The notes: generated by a model from the letters alone, not told the origin. DNA of 64,000 nt from Planotetraspora silvatica (GCF_016863315.1 NZ_BOOQ01000003.1:124001-188000), one strand, 5' to 3'. Numbered from the stretch's first letter, positions 47,140 through 56,177 are shown. A program made the numbers and translations.

Positions 47140-47886
47140 TCAGACGTCACCGTTCCGTGTATCGGCGGATGCATTGCCGCCCGCTGCGGACGGGCTTGCC
47201 AGGTCGCTTGGTGTGCTGCGGCTGAGTTGGGCTTCCAGGCCATCGAGGATGGCTTGGAGGCCGAACTGGAAGGTGTTGTCGGGGGCCGTGGCGTAGTCGG
47301 TAACGGCTGTGTCGAGGCGGGCGCGCAGCCGTGGGAACTGGGCCGCGATCTCGTGGGCCTTGGCCATGCTTTCTTGCATCAGCGCCTCGGCGTTGCCGCC
47401 GTCGCGGCCGAGCTTCTTGGTGAACGAGGCGGCCGCGGCCGGGACGAGGGCGTTGCCGAGTACGAAGGTGAAGACGGTGGCTGCTGCCTGATCGACCTGC
47501 GCACCGGTGAATCCGGCCGCTTCGTAGATGGCGTAGCCGTGGTCGTCGTGGCGGGCTTTGCCGGGGCCGAAGATCATGTACGAGCCGAAGGCCTGCACCA
47601 GCCAGGAGTGGCGGGTGAGCATCGCGTACAGGTCGGTGGCCATCCGCGTGGCGGCCGTCCGCCAGTCGGTCGTGGCCAGGTCGGGCAGCGCGATCTGGTG
47701 CCATACCTCGTCGCCGGCGAGGGTGATGAGGTTGTCCTTGCTGCCCACGTGCCAATAGACGGCGGTGGCCGCAGAGCCCAGCCGCTTGCCCAGCGCGCGC
47801 ATGTTCAGGCCTTCCAGGCCTTCGTCGTCCAGCAGGTCAATGGCTGCCCTGACGATCTGTTCGCGGGTCAGCGTGTCACGCGGCAT
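47140..47886 (-). CDS. TetR family transcriptional regulator
   Basis: A 248-residue repressor. The HTH (about 5-55) reads TREQIVRAAIDLLDDEGLEG and LGSAATAVYWHVGSKDNLIT; the remaining helices form the ligand domain of the TetR C-terminal type. It is divergent from the serine hydrolase gene; three copies of a 17-bp operator lie between them, so it probably represses both. ATG 47886 was preferred to the GTG six codons upstream. Confidence 0.9.
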   Translation of the reverse strand: MPRDTLTREQIVRAAIDLLDDEGLEGLNMRALGKRLGSAATAVYWHVGSKDNLITLAGDEVWHQIALPDLATTDWRTAATRMATDLYAMLTRHSWLVQAFGSYMIFGPGKARHDDHGYAIYEAAGFTGAQVDQAAATVFTFVLGNALVPAAAASFTKKLGRDGGNAEALMQESMAKAHEIAAQFPRLRARLDTAVTDYATAPDNTFQFGLQAILDGLEAQLSRSTPSDLASPSAAGGNASADTRNGDV

Positions 47887-47914
47887 CCGGCCACCATATG
47901 CCACCCGACTCGTT

Positions 47915-47988
47915 TTTGCACAATGTTCAAGAGACTACTTGCACAGTGTTCAAGTATGAACTAGTGTCTCACTTGAACGCAGTGCAAG
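47915..47988. promoter_or_regulatory. Three operator-like 17-bp elements
   Basis: TTTGCACAATGTTCAAG (47915-47931), CTTGCACAGTGTTCAAG (47938-47954) and, in reverse orientation, CTTGAACGCAGTGCAAG (47972-47988). They share the near-palindrome CTTGCAC-N3-GTTCAAG and fill the gap between the divergent TetR and hydrolase genes. Confidence 0.82.
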
Positions 47989-48006
47989 TCGCTGAACGGA
48001 GATGAG

Positions 48007-49392
48007 ATGTCACAGAACACGCTGGCGCAGTTCGTCGACACGACGGCCACCAAGTTCGGTGTTCCCGGCGTCGCGGTCGGGGTGTGGGTGGGTGGGAGGG
48101 AGTTGTACGCGTGTCACGGCGTGACGAGCGTCGACAACCCGCTGCCCGTCGATGCCGACACGCTGTTCGTGCTGGGCTCGGTCACGAAGTCCTTCACCGC
48201 GACCGCGCTGATGCGCCTGGTCGCTGAGGGGCGGGTCGAACTGGACGCGCCGGTACGCCGGTATGTCCCCGAGCTCAGCCTGCCGGATGAGCGGGCCGCG
48301 GCGGAGATCACCGTGTTGCAGCTGCTCAACCACACCGCGGGGCTGGACTGGAGGATGAGCGTCGAGACCGGCGAGGGGGATGACGCCCTGGCCGCGTATG
48401 TGGCGACCATGGCCGAGTCGGAGCTGATCGCACCACCTGGTGCCCGGGCCTCCTACAGCCAGGTGGGGTACAACCTCGCCGGGAGGATCATCGAAAAGGT
48501 CACGGGTCTGACCTATGAGCGGGCCATCGCCTCGCTCCTGTTCGAGCCGCTGGGGCTGTCGCACAGCTCCTTCGCAACCAGTGACGTCATGACCCGGCGG
48601 TTCGCGGTAGGGCACAACCTCACCGAGGACGGAACGCCGGCCGTCGCCCGGCAGTGGAAGGACACCCGCGCCAACAACCCGGGCGGTGGCGGCGCGTCCT
48701 CGGTGGCGGACCAGCTTCGATGGGCCCGGTTCCATCTCGGTGACGGTCGCGCGGAGGACGGTGCCCAGGTGCTGCCCGCCGAGGTGCTGCAGCGGATGAA
48801 GGAGCAGACGGTCGAACTGCGGGGCAGCACGCTCGGCGACGCCTTCGGCATCTGCTGGTTTCTGCGCGACGTGGATGGTGTACGCACCGTCGGGCACGGC
48901 GGATCAGCCAACGGCCAGTTCGCCGAGCTTCTCATCGTCCCCGAACGGGACTTCGCCGTCGTCGCGCTGTCGAACGCGGGCCCAGACGGAGGCCTCGCCT
49001 TCAACCAATCCGTCGTGCGATGGGCGCTCGAGCACTACGTGGGGGTGGTCGACCGGGACCCGGAGCCGCTTCCCTTCGACGAGGCCCGGGCCCGGGAAGT
49101 CGTCGGGAGCTACGAAAACGACATGATGACGCTCATCATCGCCACGGATGGGACCGGATTGACGATCGAATGCAAGATCAAACCGGAAATCCGTGCGGCC
49201 ACGGACACCGAACTTCCCCCGGATCTCCCGCCGGCCGATCTCGGCCTGCTGGCCGGCGACACCGACGAATACATCGTCACCAGCGGCGCCCTCAAGGGCC
49301 AGCGCGGCTTCTTCACCCGCGACGACAACGCGGTCGTCGGAGTAGACCTCGCCGGCCGGTCGTCCAAGCGCGTCCCGGCGGCCTCCGAATAG
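48007..49392 (+). CDS. Serine hydrolase of the beta-lactamase/class C (S12) family
   Basis: A 461-residue S12 protein. The SxxK motif is SVTK (58-61), the second motif is Y150-S-Q followed by VGYN, and the third is GHGGSANG near residue 298. There is no signal peptide, so it is probably cytoplasmic, an esterase or D-aminopeptidase-like enzyme rather than an antibiotic lactamase. A separate C-terminal beta domain (about 350-461) follows. Its control by the divergent TetR is strongly suggested. Confidence 0.88.
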   Translation: MSQNTLAQFVDTTATKFGVPGVAVGVWVGGRELYACHGVTSVDNPLPVDADTLFVLGSVTKSFTATALMRLVAEGRVELDAPVRRYVPELSLPDERAAAEITVLQLLNHTAGLDWRMSVETGEGDDALAAYVATMAESELIAPPGARASYSQVGYNLAGRIIEKVTGLTYERAIASLLFEPLGLSHSSFATSDVMTRRFAVGHNLTEDGTPAVARQWKDTRANNPGGGGASSVADQLRWARFHLGDGRAEDGAQVLPAEVLQRMKEQTVELRGSTLGDAFGICWFLRDVDGVRTVGHGGSANGQFAELLIVPERDFAVVALSNAGPDGGLAFNQSVVRWALEHYVGVVDRDPEPLPFDEARAREVVGSYENDMMTLIIATDGTGLTIECKIKPEIRAATDTELPPDLPPADLGLLAGDTDEYIVTSGALKGQRGFFTRDDNAVVGVDLAGRSSKRVPAASE

Positions 49393-49562
49393 CAGCGGTC
49401 GGTGCCCGGTGCCGGGCCGCACCCGCCCGGCGGTGTAGCCCGGCGACCAGCCACTTACGCCCGACTGACCTGCCGTTCGCGCGCTATCGCAAGCCGCAGG
49501 TCGGAGCCGGTTGCCAGGGCCAAGGTGTTCGTATGCCATAACCTCCGGTCCACCAGCCAAAA

Positions 49563-49592
49563 CGCCCCGTTTCCGTGATCGGAAACGGGGCG
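49563..49592. terminator. Terminator of RCC1 gene B
   Basis: CGCCCCGTTTCC pairs perfectly with GGAAACGGGGCG around a six-base loop; read on the minus strand it ends in TTTT, 13 bp after the stop. Confidence 0.88.
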
Positions 49593-49605
49593 GCATTGAT
49601 GTTTG

Positions 49606-50718
49606 TCAGCAGGTTTTGTAGTCGACCTTCGTCGAGTCGTAGGAGCAGTAGTCGATCAGGGTCTTGGCGGGGTTTCGCAGGTAGGCGGCGTCGGTGTCGT
49701 TGTTCCAGACGGCGGAGGTCCTGCCCCAGTAGCGGGTGGTGGAGGTGTTGGTGCCCTTGCCGGTCCGCACGGTGACGGTCTTGCCGGCGCCGAGGGTGAA
49801 CGTGCCGAACGTGTAGGTGGAGATCGCCTTGTCGTGCAGGGTCCAGCCGGTGAGGCTCTTCGCGCTGGTCGCGACATTCTTGATCTGCACGTATTCGCCG
49901 TTCACGCTGGTGTTCGCGCTGGTGTCGGTGCCGGGCGCGTCGTAGTAGATCTTGGAGATTTGGATGGGCGAGGCGGTGACGCTGGTGATCGCCGAGGTGC
50001 TGGTGGTGCCCTTGCCGTTGCTGCCGGAAACCTTGCACGTCAGCTTGTGTCCGCCGTCCGCCGCTACTTGCGTGTAGGTGGCGGCGGTCGCACCGGAGAT
50101 CGCCGCCCCATCCCGGAGCCAGCTGTACTTCACCGAGACGGCCCCGAGGAAGGCGGCCTTGCAGATCAGCTTGTCTCCGACGATCCGGGTGCCGCCGATC
50201 GTCGCCCTGGCGGTCAGCACCGGCGGCCCTACCCTCGCCAGCGTGTGAAATGTGCCGGACGAGACCTGGGTCACCGAACTCAGCCCACGTACGATGACCG
50301 GGGTGTGGCGGTCGATGGTGGTGCCGTCACCGAGCTGCCCGAAGTCGTTGTCGCCCCACGCCCAGACGGTGCCATCAGCGCGTACGGCCAGGTTGTGGCC
50401 CTCGCCGGCGGAGACCTGGGTCACCTGGCTCAGCTCGGGCACAGCGGCAGGGTCGTACGGGTCGTACGGGTCGTCGTCTATCGACCCGTTGCCCAACTGT
50501 CCCCAGACGTTGTTGCCCCACGCATACACGCCCGAGGTGTCTCCGGATGCGGCCGCCGCAGGACCCGACGCCGCCACACCGGCAGCGCTCACGGCCAGTA
50601 CCGCACCTACCGCCGCGGTACGCACCCGAGCGCCCCGCCGCCCCCAACCTCTCGACCGCCCACCCGCACTCTTCGCGGAAACAGAGCCGAGCGAAGCCTC
50701 AGCCATCAGACCAGTCAT
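49606..50718 (-). CDS. Secreted RCC1/Ig-like/lamin-tail protein, short version
   Basis: A 370-residue paralogue of the protein at 43823. Signal peptide, Ig-like domain (RATIGGTRIVGDKLICKAAF) and lamin tail (WNNDTDAAYLRNPAKTLIDY) closely match, but only the first and last RCC1 units remain (SGVYAWGNNVWGQLGNGS; TVWAWGDNDFGQLGDGTT), so a closed propeller cannot form. A DPYDPYDP insert lies in the first unit. Loss by recombination between the near-identical repeats explains it. It ends in the same SSTKVDYKTC-type tail. Confidence 0.83.
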   Translation of the reverse strand: MTGLMAEASLGSVSAKSAGGRSRGWGRRGARVRTAAVGAVLAVSAAGVAASGPAAAASGDTSGVYAWGNNVWGQLGNGSIDDDPYDPYDPAAVPELSQVTQVSAGEGHNLAVRADGTVWAWGDNDFGQLGDGTTIDRHTPVIVRGLSSVTQVSSGTFHTLARVGPPVLTARATIGGTRIVGDKLICKAAFLGAVSVKYSWLRDGAAISGATAATYTQVAADGGHKLTCKVSGSNGKGTTSTSAITSVTASPIQISKIYYDAPGTDTSANTSVNGEYVQIKNVATSAKSLTGWTLHDKAISTYTFGTFTLGAGKTVTVRTGKGTNTSTTRYWGRTSAVWNNDTDAAYLRNPAKTLIDYCSYDSTKVDYKTC

Positions 50719-50956
50719 CCACTGTGCCCCTCATGATCAACGCAGCCACCGGTGCTCGCTGCGGTCATTCCTTCTCATCGCCGGACCCTCGTGCAGGAGA
50801 CGGGGTTCTCTTCCAGTCCCCGACGACCGACGCACAAGGCAAGCGGTCGAGACCAGCTCCGGAGGGAGATCTACACGTGCACCGGCCCGCCATTATGATC
50901 TATCTAGCCTTGGGCGATATGCGGTTTACGTGTCTAATGGGCAAATTGTGACCAGT
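50719..50956 (-). promoter_or_regulatory. Upstream region of RCC1 gene B, conserved in copy A
   Basis: Near copy of 45683-45915, including GGTTTACGTGTCTAATGGGC. The similarity stops abruptly about 238 bp upstream of the gene, at GTGACCAG, marking the edge of the duplicated unit. Confidence 0.55.
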
Positions 50957-51043
50957 CGTCGGCTTCGCACGTCGTAAGCGTCTGAGCGGCAGGAACGCAG
51001 TTCGGTCCTGTCGCCCGTCTGATCGGTTGTTGAGGTGTGCAGG

Positions 51044-51345
51044 TCAACTGCCGGGATGGGTGATCCCGGACTCGTAGGCGAAGATGACCGCCTGAATTCG
51101 GTCGCGTAGACCGAGCTTGGTCAGTACAACGCTGACGTGGCTTTTCACCGTGTGCTCGCTGACCACCATCTCGGAGGCGATTTTCCGGGCTGGACAGTCC
51201 GCGGCCGAGCAGAACGAGCGTTTCCGTTCGCGGCCGCTCAGGGTTTCCACGCGTACGGCATGGACGAGATCGTCTCGGCGACGTCTTTCAGCAGGAATCC
51301 GTGTCAAGGAGAGCCACGTCCGGCCGGAGGTCGCACATGCGGATA
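51044..51345 (-). pseudogene. Decayed NarL/LuxR-type response regulator
   Basis: The C-terminal DNA-binding helix is intact (VVSEHTVKSHVSVVLTKLGL, ending DRIQAVIFAYESGITHP). Upstream, short pieces of a receiver domain (CDLRPDVALLD; GFLLKDVA; DDLVHAVRV) lie in different frames, with the middle of each domain missing. It cannot make a working regulator. Confidence 0.72.
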
Positions 51346-51445
51346 CGTGATGCGCGTGCGGTCGGGCTACATCAACGCCTCTTCCGGCGACACCGTGAAC
51401 GCGACCACGTACGGCTCCTGGAAGTACTTCACCTTCACCAAGTGA
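51346..51445 (+). pseudogene. C-terminal fragment of an unidentified protein
   Basis: An open frame ends VRSGYINASSGDTVNATTYG, SWKYFTFTK, then TGA. The pattern (repeated aromatic and Asn/Ser) resembles the last blade of a secreted beta-trefoil or fascin-like domain. No start or first part is present; I would not call a function. Confidence 0.35.
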
Positions 51446-51533
51446 CACCGCCCGTCCCCGCAGGCCCGGTTCGTCTGATGACGCGCCGGGCCTCGGCTTA
51501 ATTCGAGGATCACTTGTCCCCGTGGCGTTACGG

Positions 51534-52814
51534 CTATCCGCCGACGGGCGCGGGCTCGGGCTCTCCGAGAGGGATGTCGCGCATGCCGCGCAAGGGTGAG
51601 AAGAACAGCCACAGTCCCGCGCAGCAGCCGCCGACGACGGCGATCCACAAGGTGGTCTGGACGCCGAGGGCGGTGGCGAGCGCGCCGCCGGCCAGGCCGC
51701 CGAGCGGCAATGTGCCCCAGTTGATCCAGCGTGCGGCGGCGCTGACCCGGCCGAGCATGTACGGCGGGCAGGCGGCCTGGCGGTAACTGGTCAGCGAGAT
51801 ACCCGCGACGGTGGAGGCGAAGGTCCACGAGATCCAGCCGAAGCCGAACAGCAGCACCCACCAGCCGTGCCCGGCCAGTGGGATCAGCAGTCCGGGCAGT
51901 GACAGCACAGTCATCGAGATCCAGCTGATCCGGGCCGAGCCGACCTTCCGGGCGAGGTACCGCGCCGCCATCCCGCCGGCCACGCCGCCGACGGCCCCCA
52001 GCGCCAGCAGCAGCCCGACCAGGCCAGGACGCAGATGCAGCGTGCGGATCAGGAACACCGGGCCGAGGGTCTCCACCATGATGACGAAGAAGTTGGCTGT
52101 GCCGTTGAAAGCCACCGAGTTCCGCAGGATGGGATCGCGGGTGACGTAGGCGAGCCCCTCACGGATCTGCGACCACATCCTGGGCCGCCGGTCGGCTTCC
52201 GCGCGGGGCCGGCGCGGCTCGCGGGCACGGATCGCCGTCAGCGAGCCCGCCGACAGCGCAAAGGAGAGAGCGTCGGCGGCCATGGCCCCTGCGGCGCCGA
52301 CCATCGTCACCAGCCCCGCGCCCAGACTCGGCCCGGCGATCTGCGCGACCGACCGAGAGGTGGCGAGCTTGCCATTGCCGTCCATGAGCTGGGCGCGGTC
52401 GAGCAGCATCGGCAGATAACTCTGGTAGGCCACGGAGAAGAACACAGAGAAGACGCTGGAGAGCAGCGCGACGGCGTAGAGCTGGGCGAGCGTCAGCGCC
52501 CCGACGGCGTGCGCCAGTGGCACCGAGCCGATCACCAGGAACAGCGCGAGGTTGCACCAGATCATCAGCGGGCGCTTGGCGACCCGGTCGACTATGGCCC
52601 CGGCCGGCAGCGCCACCAGCAGATACGCACTCGTCTCCGCCGCCGCCAACAGGCCGACCTGGAGCGCGGAGGCCTCCAACACCACGACGGCGACCAACGG
52701 TAGGGCGAGGACGGTAACCTGCGACCCCATTTCGCTGACCGTCTGGCCGCCCCATAACAACAGGAACTCGCGATGACGCCAGATCGAGGGACGCTTTCCA
52801 TAGTCATCAGCCAT
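51534..52814 (-). CDS. MFS transporter (EntS-like exporter)
   Basis: A 426-residue 12-helix transporter of the MFS_3 group. The N-terminal segment FLLLWGGQTVSEMGSQVTVL is typical; the loop after helix 2 reads AGAIVDRVAKRPLM; a large central loop (about 195-215) is basic. This group exports siderophores or drugs; the substrate is unknown. It is on the minus strand, 178 bp from the LysR gene stop. Confidence 0.9.
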   Translation of the reverse strand: MADDYGKRPSIWRHREFLLLWGGQTVSEMGSQVTVLALPLVAVVVLEASALQVGLLAAAETSAYLLVALPAGAIVDRVAKRPLMIWCNLALFLVIGSVPLAHAVGALTLAQLYAVALLSSVFSVFFSVAYQSYLPMLLDRAQLMDGNGKLATSRSVAQIAGPSLGAGLVTMVGAAGAMAADALSFALSAGSLTAIRAREPRRPRAEADRRPRMWSQIREGLAYVTRDPILRNSVAFNGTANFFVIMVETLGPVFLIRTLHLRPGLVGLLLALGAVGGVAGGMAARYLARKVGSARISWISMTVLSLPGLLIPLAGHGWWVLLFGFGWISWTFASTVAGISLTSYRQAACPPYMLGRVSAAARWINWGTLPLGGLAGGALATALGVQTTLWIAVVGGCCAGLWLFFSPLRGMRDIPLGEPEPAPVGG

Positions 52815-52992
52815 CCGACCGATGGTGGCACAGCCACAAACCCTGTCCGTGCCGGGAGCGAGGTGCGCACCTCTTCAAATGCTCCACGCAGTCAGACGAT
52901 CGGTTCGATTTCCTTCACCTGCCGCGCCTCGCGCTGGGTGGCTCGTGAGACAGCGGCTTCTTAAGGCCGGGGTTCACGCAGAGGGTGACGTG

Positions 52993-53928
52993 TCAGTCCA
53001 GGTCGAAGTGGCGGGTTCCGATGTCCCGGGCCACCTGGACGTAGGCGCGGGCCATCGGGGTCTCGCGGTCGGTGCGCCAGACCAGGCCCCACCGGCCGCG
53101 TGGTGCGTCGTGAATCGGCACGAAGCTGATGCCGGCGCGGCGCGGGTAGTAGCGGAGCGCCTCAGCGGAGACCAGGCACACGGTTCGGTCGACGACTTTC
53201 GCCATGGTCTCCTCCCAGTTGCCGACCGCGGGACCGCGCGGGATGGGACGGCCGCCAGGCGTGTGGGACGGAGAGTGGATCTGCACCCAATAGTCGGGAA
53301 TCGAATCGAGACCCTTGAAACCCAGCAGCGCACAGTCGCCGAGCTCCTCCATCGACACGGAAACGCGCTGCGCGAACGGATGCGTATCCGCGGTCATCAG
53401 AACCTTCGGCTCGGTGATCACGACCGGGCCGAGGGTCATGTCCGGCTCGCTCGTGATCATTTCCCGCAGACCCTCGTCATCCGCAGGAAACCAGCAGGTC
53501 TGCAGGTCGACCTCGCCGGCCCGCAACGGCGCCAACGGTTCTATGAAGCCCACCTCGCGAAACGTCAGCTCGCATTCGGCATGGCGCGCCCTGAACACGG
53601 TGGTCACCGGGACGAGGTCGTGGGCCTGCGGACCTATGACACCGATCGTGAGGCCGGCCATCGCGCCACGGCTCTCCGCCTTGGCGCCCTCGATGCCGTC
53701 TTCGATCAGCTGATACCCGGCCTTGAGATCGCGGTGCAGGCGCTCGCCGAGCGGGGTCAACCGGACGTTACGGGTGTCGCGCACGAACAGGTCGCCGCCG
53801 ATCGCGCGTTCCTGCTTCTTGATTGCCTGGCTGACCCGGGCCGCCGACACGTGCAGGCGCTCGGCGGTCCGGCTGAAGTGCAGCTCCTCGGCCAAGACCA
53901 GGAAGATCTCGATGTCCCGAAGCTCCAC
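52993..53928 (-). CDS. LysR family transcriptional regulator
   Basis: A 311-residue LysR protein. The wHTH is at the N-terminus (LRDIEIFLVLAEELHFSRTA, LHVSAARVSQAIKKQERAIG); the effector domain starts near LTIGVIGPQAHDLVPV. Upstream of the start the sequence is A+T-rich (TTAACTCATGCGTTAAGC), containing an inverted TTAAC-like element possibly bound by the protein. It lies upstream of the MFS gene on the same strand and could regulate it. Confidence 0.9.
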   Translation of the reverse strand: MELRDIEIFLVLAEELHFSRTAERLHVSAARVSQAIKKQERAIGGDLFVRDTRNVRLTPLGERLHRDLKAGYQLIEDGIEGAKAESRGAMAGLTIGVIGPQAHDLVPVTTVFRARHAECELTFREVGFIEPLAPLRAGEVDLQTCWFPADDEGLREMITSEPDMTLGPVVITEPKVLMTADTHPFAQRVSVSMEELGDCALLGFKGLDSIPDYWVQIHSPSHTPGGRPIPRGPAVGNWEETMAKVVDRTVCLVSAEALRYYPRRAGISFVPIHDAPRGRWGLVWRTDRETPMARAYVQVARDIGTRHFDLD

Positions 53929-54001
53929 GACCCCGCCTTCGATCTTTAACTCATGCGTTAAGCACTATAAACCGGGCTGACGCGGAAGCGGCCGTCGAGC
54001 G

Positions 54002-54096
54002 ATGCCTCATTGCGGGCAGGGGATGAACTCGGCCTCGGCGAACACGCCTCTGCCGTAGGCGCGGTCATCAGGGTCGTAGAGATCGTCGTGCCCCGT
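54002..54096 (-). pseudogene. Relic of the antitoxin C-terminus
   Basis: On the minus strand the sequence reads DDLYDPDDRAYGRGVFAEAE, nearly the same as the antitoxin end at 46486-46555. The plus-strand start GATGCCTCATTGCGGG also matches the end of the vapC relic at 46268, so vapC has been deleted from this copy. Confidence 0.62.
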
Positions 54097-54435
54097 CTTG
54101 GCCGATGCCTCCGCCCGGACTCTCGTGAAGTTGCCGCGCTATGTTGGTTCGACCCAAACACCTGCCACCACCTGCGGAAACGGCTTGCCGACCGCGGATA
54201 CACGGCTCTGCGGGCCGCTCTCGCCTGTCCCGTTGAGTCGCCTTGTAGCGCCGTGGACCGGCGGGTCGCGGGATCGGTCAGGTCGAGCGACCTGAGGCGC
54301 GGTTCCCCATACCCAAAAGAATTCCTGGCCGCAGGCCGACGGGCCCGGCCCGCGCATCGCTCTCGTCGGTTCTGAACGCTTTGGGGGGCGAGTCGGCAAT
54401 TGCAGAACGGAAGGCAAGCAGAGTCGAGGAAGGTC
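54097..54435. other. Region upstream of the ECF sigma gene
   Basis: About 340 bp without a recognised gene; it should contain the sigma factor promoter. I see no distinct repeat. Confidence 0.4.
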
Positions 54436-55005
54436 ATGACGACAGATGCAGAACTGATCGGCAGATCCCTGGCCGGCGACGAGGAAGCCTTTGTGGAGGT
54501 GATCTGCCGCCACGAGCGTGCGATCGGGGCCTACCTCGCGCGGCGGGTGGGGCGTGAGGCGGCCGAGGACCTCCTCGGCGAGGTGTGGGTGGCGGCCTTC
54601 GAGTCCCGGAGGACCTATGACCGGTCGTTCGGCGAGGCTCGGCCATGGCTGTACGGGGTGGCCCTGAACAGGCTGCGCCATTACTGGCGGTCCCGGCCGG
54701 CCGAGGATCTCGTACCGGACGTGACGAGCATGGCGAACGGGTGGGATCCCTGGCCGGCGGTGGATGCCCGCGTGGACACCCAGGCGGTGCTCCGGGCGGC
54801 CCTGACGAAGCTCAGGCCGGAGGAGCGTGAGGTGCTGACCCTGGTCGCCTGGGAGGACCTGACCGTCGCCGATGCCGCGCGGGCGCTCCGCATGCCGGCC
54901 GGGACGGCCCGCCGACTGCTGCACCAGGCCCGGATGACTCTGCGGAGCGCGCCGGAAGTGGCCGCGCTATTGACCGATCTCAACAGTGTGAAGGAGAGCA
55001 AGTGA
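54436..55005 (+). CDS. ECF-type RNA polymerase sigma factor
   Basis: A 189-residue sigma-70 family member with region 2 at about 10-80 (YLARRVGREAAEDLLGEVWV, ARPWLYGVALNRLRHYWRS) and region 4 at about 118-175 (LTKLRPEEREVLTLVAWEDL, GTARRLLHQARMTL). The start is at ATG 54436 after GAGGAAGG. It overlaps the next gene by four bases, a pairing typical of the sigma/CU044_5270 group. Confidence 0.92.
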   Translation: MTTDAELIGRSLAGDEEAFVEVICRHERAIGAYLARRVGREAAEDLLGEVWVAAFESRRTYDRSFGEARPWLYGVALNRLRHYWRSRPAEDLVPDVTSMANGWDPWPAVDARVDTQAVLRAALTKLRPEEREVLTLVAWEDLTVADAARALRMPAGTARRLLHQARMTLRSAPEVAALLTDLNSVKESK

Positions 55006-56102
55006 TCGTGGACGAGATGGACCTGGTCAGCCAGCTGAAGGAAGCCGCCCCCCTGCGGTCCGAGGCGTACGAGCGGGCGCGGATGACGCTGCGGTCGGCG
55101 ATGACTGAGGCTGAGCCCGCACAGGTACACGAGATGGCTCCCGTGCCCGGGGCGGCTCCGATGCGGAGAAAGAGTTCTTCCAGGACGCGTAACCACCGCT
55201 TGGGCTTCCTGGGCAAGGTCGGCATCGGCGCCGGCATTGGCGCGCTCGCGGCGGCGGCGGCCATCGTGATCGTCGCTCCGTCGACGCCCCAGCCCGGGGC
55301 GCCGGTCGGGTCGACCTCCCAGGGACCCACGGGCAACATCAAGCTCGTGTCCCTGGCGACCGACATCAAGGCAAGCGACGGCTCCCTGTCGGGAGACGCG
55401 TCGCTGGTCGTGAATGCCCAGACCGTCAACGGCAGATCGCCGTACGTCACCTACAGCCTGTACACCGACAGCGGCGAGTACTACGTGACGGACACCCAGA
55501 GCGCCCTCCCAGCGGCGATCGCCGGTCATGACAACCTCGCCGAGGACGTGAACGCCCGTGAGGTGGCGGCGGCGCGCTTCGCGGCGACCGGCGACCTCGA
55601 CGCCGCCCGCAAGCAGATGGTCAACGCCACGCCCAACCCGTTCGGGCTGGGCCTCAGCCCCGCCGAGCAGAAGGCGGCATGGGACAAGGCCCTGGCCGAG
55701 GAGGCGCGCATCCTGAAGCAGAAGGGGGTCACGACCCCGCCGAAGCGGCCCACCGGCAAGGCCCTGCAGGACCTGATCAACAACCGCGTCTGGATCTTCA
55801 GCGTTGACGCGCTGTCCCGGGGGGCGGCCAACCCGAAGATCCGGGCGGGCGTGCTCCGTCTGATTTCCACCATTCCCGACGTCACCGTCAAGGATTCGAC
55901 GACCGGCGGGCAGCCCACACTGACCCTCACGGCGGGACCGGCACTTTTCGGCGGCAGCGACGTACAGGTGCTGACGATCGACGCCAAGACCGGAATGCCG
56001 ATCCGCTCCGAGGTCGGTGCCCTGGGCAAGAAGCCTTCGTCCGTGACCACCTACAAGGCCTCGCGGGTCACGGTGGCCGACGTCAAGGCCGGCAAGTCCT
56101 GA
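55002..56102 (+). CDS. CU044_5270 family protein, putative sigma-factor partner
   Basis: A 366-residue membrane-anchored protein. A cytoplasmic N-terminus (about 1-65) starts with MDLVSQLKEAAPLRSEAYER; one transmembrane helix follows at about 72-92 (VGIGAGIGALAAAAAIVIV), then an extracytoplasmic domain. This family is regularly encoded just after an ECF gene and is thought to act as its anti-sigma or sensor. The ATGA overlap supports a functional pair. Confidence 0.87.
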   Translation: MIVDEMDLVSQLKEAAPLRSEAYERARMTLRSAMTEAEPAQVHEMAPVPGAAPMRRKSSSRTRNHRLGFLGKVGIGAGIGALAAAAAIVIVAPSTPQPGAPVGSTSQGPTGNIKLVSLATDIKASDGSLSGDASLVVNAQTVNGRSPYVTYSLYTDSGEYYVTDTQSALPAAIAGHDNLAEDVNAREVAAARFAATGDLDAARKQMVNATPNPFGLGLSPAEQKAAWDKALAEEARILKQKGVTTPPKRPTGKALQDLINNRVWIFSVDALSRGAANPKIRAGVLRLISTIPDVTVKDSTTGGQPTLTLTAGPALFGGSDVQVLTIDAKTGMPIRSEVGALGKKPSSVTTYKASRVTVADVKAGKS

Positions 56103-56137
56103 TCCACACCGGGCACCCGGGACTCAGCCGGGTTTAA

Positions 56138-56177
56138 CCGTGCGGGCCGTCCTTACTGGGGCGGACGGCCCGTACGG
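56138..56177. terminator. Bidirectional terminator
   Basis: CCGTGCGGGCCGTCC (56138-56152) pairs with GGACGGCCCGTACGG (56163-56177) with one mismatch. It lies between the convergent CU044_5270 and XRE genes. Confidence 0.82.

Noticed and set aside
46933-47964. 343-codon plus-strand frame opposite the TetR gene
   Set aside because: Antisense to a clear TetR regulator and its operators.
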